64,000 nucleotides of DNA from JARRPM01 sp963792815 (GTDB lineage: Bacteria > Pseudomonadota > Gammaproteobacteria > Pseudomonadales > Halieaceae). The notes beneath the pieces were generated by a model. It searched no databases, was not told where the DNA came from, and saw only the letters and a list, made by a program, of their open reading frames with translations. Position 1 is the first letter of the stretch, and every line of letters begins with the position of its first letter. A program made the translations under genes and the position numbers. Below are positions 53,805 to 63,663 of the stretch, in pieces. Location of the stretch: positions 186,001-250,000 of the forward strand of contig CAWBXR010000003.1 in assembly GCA_963792815.1 (NCBI GenBank). The letters run 5' to 3'.

Positions 53805-54020
53805 ATGCCTCATATCAAGATCAAGGAAAACGAGCCGTTTGACGTTGCCCTGCGCCGCTTCAAGCGCTCCTGTGAGAAAGCCGGCGTTCTCGCCGAAGTG
53901 CGCAAGCGCGAGCATTATGAGAAACCCACCACCGTACGCAAGCGTGCCGGTGCTGCCGCGGTCAAGCGTCACCTGAAGAAGCTCTCACGGGACAACCGCA
54001 AGCGCGTACGCCTGTACTAG
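53805..54020 (+). CDS. rpsU: 30S ribosomal protein S21
   Basis: A 71-aa ribosomal protein, identical in size to E. coli S21. IKENEPFDVALRRFKRSCEK and a basic C-terminus (RDNRKRVRLY) are conserved. GGTAAGGA lies upstream of the ATG. First gene of rpsU-yqeY-dnaG-rpoD. Confidence 0.97.
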   Translation: MPHIKIKENEPFDVALRRFKRSCEKAGVLAEVRKREHYEKPTTVRKRAGAAAVKRHLKKLSRDNRKRVRLY

Positions 54021-54033
54021 GCACCCCCCTCTC

Positions 54034-54489
54034 ATGAGCGATGAATCCCTCAAGGCCACCATCACGGCGGCCATGAAGGCAGCCATGAAGGCCCGGGACA
54101 AGGAGCGCCTGGGAACCATCCGGCTTATCCTGTCCGAATTCAAACGCATTGAAGTGGACGAGCGCATCGAAATCGATGACGCCCGGGCGCTTGCCGTGCT
54201 GGACAAAATGGTCAAGCAGCGCCGGGATTCCGCCGACCAGTACGAAAAGGCCGGCCGCGATGAACTGGCCGCCCAGGAAAATTTCGAAATTGGCGTCATC
54301 CAGGAGTTCCTGCCCGCCCAGCTGAGCGAGGCGGAGCTAATCGCCATGGTTGATGCGGCAATCGCCGCCAGTGGCGCCAGCGGCATGCAGGCCATGGGCA
54401 GCGTGATGGCCGAGCTCAAACCCAAACTGCAGGGCCGCGCCGACATCGGGGCGGTCAGCCAGCTGGTTAAATCCCGCCTCACAGGCTGA
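54034..54489 (+). CDS. GatB/YqeY domain protein
   Basis: A 151-aa helical protein of the YqeY family, related to the tail domain of amidotransferase subunit GatB; it may act on tRNA but no function is proven. RDKERLGTIRLILSEFKR and the C-terminal MQAMGSVMAELKPKLQGRAD are typical. It often lies between rpsU and dnaG. Confidence 0.9.
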   Translation: MSDESLKATITAAMKAAMKARDKERLGTIRLILSEFKRIEVDERIEIDDARALAVLDKMVKQRRDSADQYEKAGRDELAAQENFEIGVIQEFLPAQLSEAELIAMVDAAIAASGASGMQAMGSVMAELKPKLQGRADIGAVSQLVKSRLTG

Positions 54490-54560
54490 GGCGCGGCACT
54501 AAACTTTCCCCCGGCGGCATGGTTCAATAGGCTGCCTTTTCACAGCGTTGCACCCCCTCG

Positions 54561-56408
54561 ATGGCCGGACGGATACCGCAAGCTTTCCTCGATGACCTGC
54601 TCGAACGGGTCGATATCGTCGAGGTGATCGACCGCCGGGTCAAGCTGCGCAAATCCGGCAAAAACTACAGCGCCCGCTGCCCTTTCCACGAGGAAAAAAC
54701 CCCCTCTTTCAGCGTCAACCCCGACAAGCAGTTCTACTACTGCTTCGGCTGCGGGGCCGGCGGCAACGCACTGGGTTTTCTCATGGATTACGAGAACCTG
54801 GACTTTCCCCGGGCCGTGGAAGCCCTGGCGGGCAGCGCCGGCCTGGAAGTGCCGCGGGAGCCCACCCGGGGCGGCCAGGACAACCCGGAGCGGGAACAGA
54901 GCAACAAGGCGCTCTATGCCCTGATGGAAGAGGTCGCCACCTACTACCGGCGGCAGCTGCGGCAGCACCCACAGGCAAACCGCGCGGTGACCTACCTGAA
55001 ACAGCGGGGCCTCACCGGCGAGATAGCAAAACAGTTCGACCTGGGGTTCGCACCCCCCGGCTGGCACAACCTGCTCAAGGCACTGGGGGACACGCCGGCA
55101 CAACAGACCCTGCTCAAAGACAGCGGCATGCTGGTGGAAAACGAGGACGGCAAGCTGTACGACCGCTTCCGGGACCGGGTGGTCTTCCCGATCCGCGACC
55201 AGCGCGGCCGGGTGGTGGCCTTCGGTGGCAGGGTGCTGGGAGATGACAAACCCAAGTACCTGAATTCGCCGGAAACCGGGATATTCCACAAGGGACGGGA
55301 GCTGTACGGCCTGTTCCAGGCGCGCCAGGCCAACCGCAAACTGGAGCGCCTGCTGGTGGTGGAGGGCTATATGGACGTCATCGCCCTGGCCCAGCACGGC
55401 ATCAGTAATGCCACCGCAACCCTGGGTACCGCCACCAGCAAGACCCACCTGGAGCGCATCTACCGCCTGTGCCCGGAAGTGGTGTTCTGTTTCGACGGCG
55501 ACGAAGCCGGGCGCAAGGCGGCGGTCCGTGCGATGGAGGCGGCACTGCCCTGCATGGAGGACGGCCGCCAGGCGCGCTTCCTGTTCCTGCCCGAAGGGGA
55601 AGACCCGGACACCATGGTGCGCGGTGGTGGTGCTGAGCACTTTGAGGAACTGGTGCGCAACGCCATGCCGCTGGAACAATTCCTGTTCGAGTCGGTGGCC
55701 GAGGGGCTGGACACCAGCAGCATGGACGGCAAGGCGCGCCTGAGCAAACAGGCCCTGCCCTTCCTGCGCCAGCTGCCCGAGGGGGTCTACCGACAATTGA
55801 TGTTCCAGGCCCTGGCCCAGCGCACCGGGCTCGACCTGGCCAGCCTGATGCAACTGGAACCCGCCCCGCCCGCGCCGGCACCGGACTACCACCACTCCGC
55901 ACCGGCGGACAGCAGCGAACCCCAGCCGCAACCGCGCCGGCGCGAGGCGTCGAGCGCCCGCGCCACCGGTCATTCCAACATGGCCCAGTCAGCCATTGCC
56001 CTGCTGTTGCACCAGCCGGACATCGCCCGCCTGGTCGACCCTGCCCCGCTGGCGGAGCTGGAGGGGGAGGACGTGGGCCTGCTGCGGGAATTACTGACCC
56101 TGCTGCAGCGGCGGCCTGAATCCAATACCGCTATGTTACTGGGCCACTGGTACGGCACTCCTGAGGGCGAGCTGCTGAGCAGGCTGGCCGGCCAGGAGCG
56201 CCTGATACCCAAAGCCGGCATCGAACAGCAGTTCGTCGATACGATGGACGTGTTAGCCAGGGCGCCCCACCAATCAAAACTGGCGGCGCATCTCGACAAA
56301 CTCAAACACACCAACTACGCTGAAGTGAGCGAACTGGAGAAACAACGTCTCCGGGAGCTCTTGCAGGAAAAGCAGCGGCGGGATGCAAAGGCCAACAAGC
56401 CCCGGTAG
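54561..56408 (+). CDS. dnaG: DNA primase
   Basis: Makes RNA primers at the replication fork. The 615-aa protein has the CHC2 zinc finger with Cys40, His43, Cys61 and Cys64 (RCPFHEEKTPSF, YYCFGCG), the RNA-polymerase core with TOPRIM motifs LVVEGYMDVIAL (~residue 265) and FDGDEAGRKAA (~310), a Pro/Arg-rich linker (~435-470), and a C-terminal helicase-binding domain. Length is slightly above E. coli (581). Confidence 0.97.
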   Translation: MAGRIPQAFLDDLLERVDIVEVIDRRVKLRKSGKNYSARCPFHEEKTPSFSVNPDKQFYYCFGCGAGGNALGFLMDYENLDFPRAVEALAGSAGLEVPREPTRGGQDNPEREQSNKALYALMEEVATYYRRQLRQHPQANRAVTYLKQRGLTGEIAKQFDLGFAPPGWHNLLKALGDTPAQQTLLKDSGMLVENEDGKLYDRFRDRVVFPIRDQRGRVVAFGGRVLGDDKPKYLNSPETGIFHKGRELYGLFQARQANRKLERLLVVEGYMDVIALAQHGISNATATLGTATSKTHLERIYRLCPEVVFCFDGDEAGRKAAVRAMEAALPCMEDGRQARFLFLPEGEDPDTMVRGGGAEHFEELVRNAMPLEQFLFESVAEGLDTSSMDGKARLSKQALPFLRQLPEGVYRQLMFQALAQRTGLDLASLMQLEPAPPAPAPDYHHSAPADSSEPQPQPRRREASSARATGHSNMAQSAIALLLHQPDIARLVDPAPLAELEGEDVGLLRELLTLLQRRPESNTAMLLGHWYGTPEGELLSRLAGQERLIPKAGIEQQFVDTMDVLARAPHQSKLAAHLDKLKHTNYAEVSELEKQRLRELLQEKQRRDAKANKPR

Positions 56409-56584
56409 CGGGGCAGTTTGCCTCCCCAGCGGACCACGCACAGTCCGGGAGTTAGCTGGCTTGCGTTACCAAATTTAGACCCCATATAACAATAGTCGGT
56501 CAATTGGTGCGTTTGCCGGTCGAAATGGCCCGGAATTCGTGAATTTGCCATGACTTCAAGTAGTTAAGGCGCTGCCTTTTCGGT

Positions 56585-56590
56585 TATAAT
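56585..56590 (+). promoter_or_regulatory. Candidate -10 element of an rpoD-proximal promoter
   Basis: A perfect TATAAT lies 46 bp ahead of the rpoD ATG in the 227-bp dnaG-rpoD gap. No good -35 is seen at 17 bp, so an internal promoter is only likely. An AT-rich tract (attttttttg) follows it. Confidence 0.45.
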
Positions 56591-56635
56591 CGCCGGCTAA
56601 ATTTTTTTTGTATTCTTGGTGAAGGTGTCAGCTTA

Positions 56636-58435
<1,800 letters not shown>

Positions 58436-58439
58436 GCGC

Positions 58440-58697
58440 CTACTGGTAGACGCCTGATCGATGGCCAACCTTGATGATGTGCACAACAAGTTGGTCATCG
58501 ATTATCTCGTAGAGAATTCGATACACCCCCTGCCTGACCCGGTATAACTCCCTGCCTGACAATTTCTGACATCCCGGCCCCCTGGGGTTATCCGCCAGCA
58601 CATCTATCCTGTCGAGAATTTTTCGCACATCGCGCTTTGGTAGTGCCCTGAAGTCTTTCGCGACCGACTTTTTGAACAGCAGCTTATATCTTGCCAT
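58440..58697 (-). CDS. RelE/ParE-family toxin
   Basis: An 85-aa basic protein of the RelE superfamily. YKLLFKKSVAKDFRALPK, the core LSGRELYRVRQGVYRILYEI and the C-terminal HIIKVGHRSGVY match RelE-type ribosome-dependent mRNA interferases. It overlaps the antitoxin gene upstream by 14 nt, typical of a toxin-antitoxin operon, and converges on rpoD with only 4 nt between stop codons. Confidence 0.88.
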   Translation of the reverse strand: MARYKLLFKKSVAKDFRALPKRDVRKILDRIDVLADNPRGPGCQKLSGRELYRVRQGVYRILYEIIDDQLVVHIIKVGHRSGVYQ

Positions 58698-58917
58698 GCT
58701 TTTTCAGGTCGCCAAGCAGGGCCTCATAGGTTACGACGGGCTCGCTGACCCGCTCGGCAATTGTTGCCAGGTCTTCCTGGTCTTCCTGCATCAGCAAACG
58801 CACGGCTTCATCCACAATTTCTGATAGCGACGAATCAGTTGATGCCGCTTTCAGCTTGAGTGCCTGGTGAATGACCGGATCGAAATATACCGTAGACCGC
58901 TTGGATAAATTGCTCAT
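58684..58917 (-). CDS. Ribbon-helix-helix antitoxin
   Basis: A 77-aa acidic protein. The N-terminal half (RSTVYFDPVIHQALKLKA and SLSEIVDEAVRLLM) is a ribbon-helix-helix DNA-binding domain; the C-terminal half would wrap the toxin. It precedes and overlaps the RelE-like toxin gene. A palindrome 28 bp upstream is its probable operator. Confidence 0.85.
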   Translation of the reverse strand: MSNLSKRSTVYFDPVIHQALKLKAASTDSSLSEIVDEAVRLLMQEDQEDLATIAERVSEPVVTYEALLGDLKKHGKI

Positions 58918-58944
58918 AAATCGCCCTCCACTGGAGTGAGCAAC

Positions 58945-58966
58945 ACTATAGCGTTACAACGTTATA
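58945..58966. promoter_or_regulatory. Probable operator of the toxin-antitoxin operon
   Basis: ctatagcgttac then aacgttatag forms a 22-bp near-palindrome (18 of 22 symmetric) directly upstream of the antitoxin start, containing a repeated TATAGCGT. Ribbon-helix-helix antitoxins usually repress from such sites. Confidence 0.55.
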
Positions 58967-58974
58967 GCGTCAAT

Positions 58975-60192
58975 TTAGTGAGCTGATCCAATCCGGTTGC
59001 GCCATAAACGTGGCAAAGCCGTCTCGCACCCCCTGGCGGGCGTGTCGGGTATCAGGTTGCAAAGAATCAATGACGCTATTGCGATACCGGAACCGGTAAG
59101 GAACACAGCGCTGGGGGAGGTCAGCCAGACAATCCCCAGGAGGGCCGGGATAACAACCGCCGCAACATGATTGATGGTGAAACTGACACTGGAGGTTGCG
59201 GCGATATCCTGCGGGTCGGAGATCTTCTGAAAGTAGGTATTGATCGCCATCGACAGCGCGAAGAACAGGTGGTCGATGATGTAGAGCCCGGCGGCCACAT
59301 GCGCATTCTCCACAAAGGCATAACTGGTAAACACCGCGACCAGGCCTATGTATTCCAGCCGCAGTGCCGTGCGCTCACCCACCCGACCAACCCAGGAGCC
59401 AATACGCGAGGCGAAGAACAGGTTGAAGACATAATTGGCCAGGTAGAGCAGGCTGATATCCGCAGCTGAATAGCCGAACTTTTCAACCATCATGAAACCG
59501 GCGAACACCATGAATATCTGGCGGCGCGCCCCGCTGAGAAAAGTCAGCGCGTAGTAGAGCCAGTAGCGCCGGCGCAGAATCAGTTTTTTGTGTTGCACTG
59601 CCCCATCCGCGAAGTTCGGAAACGCTGCCCATAGCATGAGCGTAATCACCACGCCAATGCCGCCCGCGAGCAGGTACACACCAGAAAAACCCAGCCCCAC
59701 CCACTCCATCAATAACCATATGCTGCTGTAAGCCAACAGCGCCCCGGCAGCCTTCACAGCCAACGCGCGTCCCATGAAATGCGCGGTTTCCGCCTTGTCG
59801 ATCCACTGCAGCGTGAGTGATTTATTGATCGTCTCGAAATAGTGGAACCCCAGGGACATGACAACCGTGGTTGCATACAAACCGTAGGTAGTGGGGAAAA
59901 ACGGGGTAAGCGCTACCCCAATAGACATCACCAGCAAAGACGCCAGGGCAAAGCGCTGCTCCCGAATGATCAGCAACACGAAGACAGCCGTAAAAGCGAG
60001 AAAGCCAGGCACCTCGCGCAGGCTCTGCAACATACCGATTTCCGCGCCGGTAAAGGCCGCCCGCTCAACCGCGAAGTTGTTAAGCAGAGCCTGCCATACC
60101 GAAAACGTGAGCGGCATGATGAATGCGGCAGCGAGCAGGAAGTTCTGCTGGGAAAGCGCAAAGCCAAATGCCACTGATCGCCTTTCATTCAT
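58975..60192 (-). CDS. Major facilitator superfamily transporter
   Basis: A 405-aa inner-membrane protein with about 12 hydrophobic helices. The loop after helix 2 reads LQSLREVPGFLAF, and the central cytosolic loop is basic (HKKLILRRRYWLYY), as in the MFS. SLTLQWIDKAETAHFMGRALA is a further conserved-looking loop. No close functional homologue is recognised; substrates and direction are unknown. It is separated from the toxin-antitoxin operator by only 8 bp. Confidence 0.8.
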   Translation of the reverse strand: MNERRSVAFGFALSQQNFLLAAAFIMPLTFSVWQALLNNFAVERAAFTGAEIGMLQSLREVPGFLAFTAVFVLLIIREQRFALASLLVMSIGVALTPFFPTTYGLYATTVVMSLGFHYFETINKSLTLQWIDKAETAHFMGRALAVKAAGALLAYSSIWLLMEWVGLGFSGVYLLAGGIGVVITLMLWAAFPNFADGAVQHKKLILRRRYWLYYALTFLSGARRQIFMVFAGFMMVEKFGYSAADISLLYLANYVFNLFFASRIGSWVGRVGERTALRLEYIGLVAVFTSYAFVENAHVAAGLYIIDHLFFALSMAINTYFQKISDPQDIAATSSVSFTINHVAAVVIPALLGIVWLTSPSAVFLTGSGIAIASLILCNLIPDTPARGCETALPRLWRNRIGSAH

Positions 60193-60392
60193 AACGGGAG
60201 CCAGGATAAGCGGGGGTCTAAGCCACCCGGAATCGAAGGGGCGCCATTTTAAGGCAAAGTCACTACACCGCCTAATAACGGGCAGCTCTATTCATAACAT
60301 TGGCCCACCAGCATCAAGGCGTCGCCGACGCGTCGACTACTCCAGGTGGCCACAAATCGAGAAGGGGACTGTGCCTGTGGCGAGTTCTTCTT

Positions 60393-60398
60393 TATAAT
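60393..60398 (+). promoter_or_regulatory. -10 element of the tRNA promoter
   Basis: TATAAT 21 bp before the tRNA. A 7-bp hairpin (ccgtcta/tagacgg, 60403-60420) follows and abuts the mature 5' end. No strong -35 is seen. The rest of the 226-bp gap to the MFS gene shows nothing definite. Confidence 0.5.
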
Positions 60399-60418
60399 CG
60401 CGCCGTCTACCGCTAGAC

Positions 60419-60516
60419 GGGCCCATAGCTCAGTTGGTTAGAGCATCCGACTCATAATCGGCAGGTGAAGGTTCAAGATCGGCAGGTCGAAGGTTCAAGT
60501 CCTTCTGGGCCCACCA
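60419..60516 (+). tRNA. tRNA with anticodon CAU, carrying a 21-nt internal duplication
   Basis: The acceptor ends GGGCCCA / TGGGCCC-ACCA pair, the D-arm is AGCTCAGTTGGTTAGAGC, and the anticodon loop CTCATAA gives CAU. Its position just downstream of rpoD matches the tRNA-Ile2 (lysidine-modified CAU) of E. coli and relatives, but elongator tRNA-Met is not excluded. The segment covering the 3' anticodon stem, variable loop and T-arm is present twice: 60457-60477 and 60478-60499, the first lacking one C. Removing the first copy gives a normal 77-nt tRNA including CCA; as it stands (98 nt) it could not fold normally. TTTTTT follows as terminator. Confidence 0.85.
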
Positions 60517-60556
60517 TTTTTTATAATTTTCAAAGACTTATAACTGCCTAGAGCGC

Positions 60557-60602
60557 CCGACTATTCCGGGGGGATGGGTGACACCTGGGCATCCATAGTC
60601 GG
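60557..60602. repeat. Hairpin downstream of the tRNA
   Basis: Outer arms ccgactat/atagtcgg (8 bp, perfect) and an inner ggatg/catcc stem form a 46-nt imperfect hairpin. Its segment TGACACCTGGG-x-ATCCA recurs at about 61181-61198. It may be a small dispersed repeat; no function known. Confidence 0.45.
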
Positions 60603-60691
60603 TGGGTGTGTCATTGGGAAGGTCTTACGAGCAGGTCAATGTGTAACCTATGCGCCCGGAATACGCTCCGCACCATGAATCCCTCGTACCA

Positions 60692-61078
60692 TCAATTCAA
60701 ATCAACTGCATATTGCCGCAGCACCTCAAGCGGGATCACCTCCAGTGCCCGCCTGTGGGTACGGGTGAGGAAAACCTTCGGAGCCATCTTTCTCTCATAG
60801 GCTTCCAACCAACGCGGCGCGCACAGACACCATCGATCTCCCGGTTTAAGTCCGGGAAATCCAAACTCCGGCATGGGCGTGCTGAGATCATTTCCGGCAA
60901 AGCGCGAGTATTGTAGGAATTCCTCCGTTACCTGAATGCATACCGTATGGGAACCCAAATCCAGCTCATTGGTATTGCAACAGCCGTCTCGGAAAAATCC
61001 CGTCACCGGATCTCCACTGCAGGGCAACAGGGGTTCGTCGAAGACATTGAGGGATTCATCAATCTGGATCTCTGCCAC
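60692..61078 (-). CDS. DUF2237 family protein
   Basis: A 128-aa soluble protein. NVFDEPLLPCSGDPVTGFFR, DGCCNTNELDLGSHTVCI, GNDLSTPMPEFGFPGLKPGD and RWCLCAPRWLEA are the hallmark blocks of DUF2237, rich in conserved Cys, for which no activity is known. A longer frame reaches 61249, but a GTG with GGAAG upstream gives the usual family length and the extra 57 residues look non-coding (Arg repeats). Confidence 0.85.
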   Translation of the reverse strand: MAEIQIDESLNVFDEPLLPCSGDPVTGFFRDGCCNTNELDLGSHTVCIQVTEEFLQYSRFAGNDLSTPMPEFGFPGLKPGDRWCLCAPRWLEAYERKMAPKVFLTRTHRRALEVIPLEVLRQYAVDLN

Positions 61079-61308
61079 GACAACACTTCCGGTAGTTGGA
61101 CGGCGAAAGGATAACACGCAGTTGATAGCGGGTTGCGCCACTGGTAAGCGATAAGGCTGCCCTGGATCGACACAGATCAATGACACCTGGGTAATCCACC
61201 CATCAACCCGACGAACTCGACGCACCCGACGCCTTTTCAACGCTTCCAAGGGCTTTTTTGCTTTATGCTGACCTGCTCATTCGCTACACTTGCGTGACCA
61301 AAATACTG

Positions 61309-61878
61309 ATGAAGAAACCACTTATGAAGGCTTTGCTTTTTACATTTCCACAGGCAGTCATCCTCTTTGCTATGTTCTCGCTACCCGCGTACGCAGTGCC
61401 CGTCGTATGGTCCGTGGATGGGCTCGCTCGCGCCGACGGCGGGACCGTCTCCGGGTCGTTCACCTATGACGCGGATACCGACACCTACAGCGCCATCAAT
61501 CTAACAACAACTGCGGGCTCGACGCTTCCCGGGCAGACATATGCCGGCTTCGATCCCGCGTCTTCTGATGCGACCGGGCTTATTCTGGAGCAAACACAAG
61601 GCGCAGCTGATCTCACCGGTCAAAACAGCATTTTCTTACAGTTTCCAGGAGCAGGTCTAAGCAATGCGGGGGGTGCTGTTACCCCATTGCTTGCTACAGA
61701 AGTAAGCTGCGTCAACGCTGACTGCTCTACTTCAGCAAACGCGGTAGCGCTGAGTGGCGATATCAGCGGTGCTGCTGCGCCCCTGGCGCCTACCTCAATA
61801 CCGACAGCTCCACTTTACGCACTAATAATTATGGCGCTTGGCCTGCTAATGCTGGCAAAGCGTCACTTCCAGAAGTAA
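61309..61878 (+). CDS. Exported protein with C-terminal sorting-type tail
   Basis: A 189-aa protein with an N-terminal signal (FTFPQAVILFAMFSLPAYA) and a C-terminus of SIPTAP, a hydrophobic helix (LYALIIMALGLLMLA) and a basic end (KRHFQK). This three-part tail is like PEP-CTERM or IPTL-CTERM sorting signals, which target exopolysaccharide-linked surface proteins. The body (GGTVSGSFTYDADTDTYSAI) resembles PEP-CTERM-associated beta-rich proteins of unknown role. An alternative start lies five codons later. The codon use is less GC-rich than the neighbours, hinting at acquisition. Confidence 0.65.
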   Translation: MKKPLMKALLFTFPQAVILFAMFSLPAYAVPVVWSVDGLARADGGTVSGSFTYDADTDTYSAINLTTTAGSTLPGQTYAGFDPASSDATGLILEQTQGAADLTGQNSIFLQFPGAGLSNAGGAVTPLLATEVSCVNADCSTSANAVALSGDISGAAAPLAPTSIPTAPLYALIIMALGLLMLAKRHFQK

Positions 61879-61967
61879 CGGGGGTACACGACACAAAGGT
61901 ACTGTCCACTTTTTTGCAGCGCCAGCCCGAGACCTCGAGTCGGCTTGTCAGTACCGAGGATTTGGAT

Positions 61968-62621
61968 ATGAGAACAAAGTCTATTGTTGCTGGCGTTATC
62001 GCGCTGGCATGGGCGGCATCCAGCGCGGCGGATTCAACCGCCGCCCGCTGTGACATCTATCCTGCGGGGGAGGATCGCGCCAAAAAAATGATCCACTGCA
62101 GGTTTTCCCAACGCCAGGGCTACATCACTATCACCCGTGAGGACGGCGTCACCCATGACCTGTCGCCGGTGGATGACGGCCCGGGCAATTTCCGTGACCA
62201 GGACGGTCGCGATGTCTACCGCGAAAGCGGGCTCGGCAACCAGGGACAGATCTTCCGATTCCCTGACCAGAGTGTCTTCGTCTACTGGAGCACAGCCGCA
62301 CTCGAGCCACAGGATGATGACAACCCGACCGCACCTTTCTCGACAAAAGACTACAACGCCACGGCACTGCTGCGCTGTCGCGGGGTGGCAGACACCGACT
62401 TCGGCAGCTGCCCTGCCGGCGTTCTGCGCATGGAAGAGGGCCAGGCCTCGGTCGTGGTGCAGAGTCGGGAGGGGGAGCAATTCACCATCAATTTCATGAC
62501 GGACTACATCAACGCCACCAACCGCGAAGCGAAGGGCAGCCTGGAAGGGGATACCTGGACGGTCACGATTGACGGCAAGGATGTGTACGAAGTGCCGCTG
62601 GCGTTCATCCAAGGTGGTTGA
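61968..62621 (+). CDS. Secreted protein of unknown function
   Basis: A 217-aa protein with a clear signal peptide (VAGVIALAWAASSA, cut near residue 20). GAGGA lies ahead of the ATG. The body is beta-rich with four Cys (DIYPAG..MIHC, LLRC..GSC) that could form disulfides. No family recognised. It is followed at 4 nt by a META-domain protein on the same strand, so the two may be exported partners. Confidence 0.65.
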   Translation: MRTKSIVAGVIALAWAASSAADSTAARCDIYPAGEDRAKKMIHCRFSQRQGYITITREDGVTHDLSPVDDGPGNFRDQDGRDVYRESGLGNQGQIFRFPDQSVFVYWSTAALEPQDDDNPTAPFSTKDYNATALLRCRGVADTDFGSCPAGVLRMEEGQASVVVQSREGEQFTINFMTDYINATNREAKGSLEGDTWTVTIDGKDVYEVPLAFIQGG

Positions 62622-62625
62622 GTGG

Positions 62626-63582
62626 ATGTCCGTTCAGTGCCTTGCGCGCCTGCTCGTCCCGGGAACGTTGGCGGCATGCCTGGCCGCAGCGCCTGCCGGC
62701 GCGAGTGAGCTGGCGGGAACGTCCTGGCGGCTGCTGAACATCACATCCATGGACGACCGGGTCTATGTGCCCGATTCGCCCTCAAAATACACGCTCGAGT
62801 TTAAACCTGACGGGGCTGCGGAAATCGTCGCGGACTGCAATCGCGGCGCGGGTACCTGGACGTCGGAAAGCGCCAGTCGGTTGCAGTTCGGCCCGGTCGC
62901 ATCGACCCGGGCACTGTGCCCGCCGGAATCGTTGTCCGAGCGTTACCTGGCCCAGTTCGAATGGGTGCGCAGCTACGTCCTGGGGGGCGGGCACCTGTTT
63001 CTGGCGACCATGGCGGACGGCTCGATCATTGAGTTTGAGCCGTCTGGTGGCACACCGCTGGCGGCGATGGTGCTGGGCGAAGAAGTCCACACCACCGATC
63101 CCGCCCAGATGCAGGAGGCGATTCTTACCCGGCTGTTCAACCAGTACGCGGCGCAGCACGGCATCGAGGCAACGAACGCCGAGATATCGAACTTGATTGG
63201 GGAATTGCAGCGCGGCATGCAGGAGGACGGACTTACCGTGGAGGCTGATCTCACACCCGACGAGGCAACCCAGGTTGAGACAATGCGCCGGGATATGGCC
63301 CGGTCCATGATCCGGCAATGGAAGATCAACCGCCGGCTTTACGGCGAGTACGGAGGCCGGGCTATCTACCAGCAGCTCGGCCCCGAACCGCTGGACGCCT
63401 ATCGCCGTTTTCTCGAGGATCGGCAACGGGCCGGCGACTTTGCAATTGTCGTGAAATCCTTCGAGGCAGCGTTCTGGCGCTATTTTACCGACGATACCCG
63501 GCATACTTTCTTCGAACCGGGCACTGAGGCCAGCGCTTTCGAAGTGCCGCCCTGGGAGCGCCAGTCACCGCTGGCGCGCTGA
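62626..63582 (+). CDS. META (HslJ-like) domain protein with helical C-terminal extension
   Basis: A 318-aa exported protein with a signal peptide (LLVPGTLAACLAAAPAGA). Residues ~30-145 form a META/HslJ domain (LAGTSWRLLNI, VADCNRGAGTW, STRALCPPE, LFLATMADGSII). The C-terminal ~170 residues are helical (QMQEAILTRLFNQYAAQHGI, NAEISNLIGELQRGMQE) and recall SurA-N-like chaperone segments. META proteins are linked to stress and envelope functions; the fusion is unassigned. It closely follows the preceding secreted-protein gene. Confidence 0.65.
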   Translation: MSVQCLARLLVPGTLAACLAAAPAGASELAGTSWRLLNITSMDDRVYVPDSPSKYTLEFKPDGAAEIVADCNRGAGTWTSESASRLQFGPVASTRALCPPESLSERYLAQFEWVRSYVLGGGHLFLATMADGSIIEFEPSGGTPLAAMVLGEEVHTTDPAQMQEAILTRLFNQYAAQHGIEATNAEISNLIGELQRGMQEDGLTVEADLTPDEATQVETMRRDMARSMIRQWKINRRLYGEYGGRAIYQQLGPEPLDAYRRFLEDRQRAGDFAIVVKSFEAAFWRYFTDDTRHTFFEPGTEASAFEVPPWERQSPLAR

Positions 63583-63663
63583 TATTGCCAGATGTCCGGG
63601 CCAGCGCGGCTGCTAACTTCGGCCGGTGCGGCTGGTACGTCATGACCACCTGAGACTTACGAT

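Noticed and set aside
61079..61249. 57-residue N-terminal extension of the DUF2237 protein
   Set aside because: Arg-repeat composition, exceeds family length, and a GTG with ribosome site exists at 61078.
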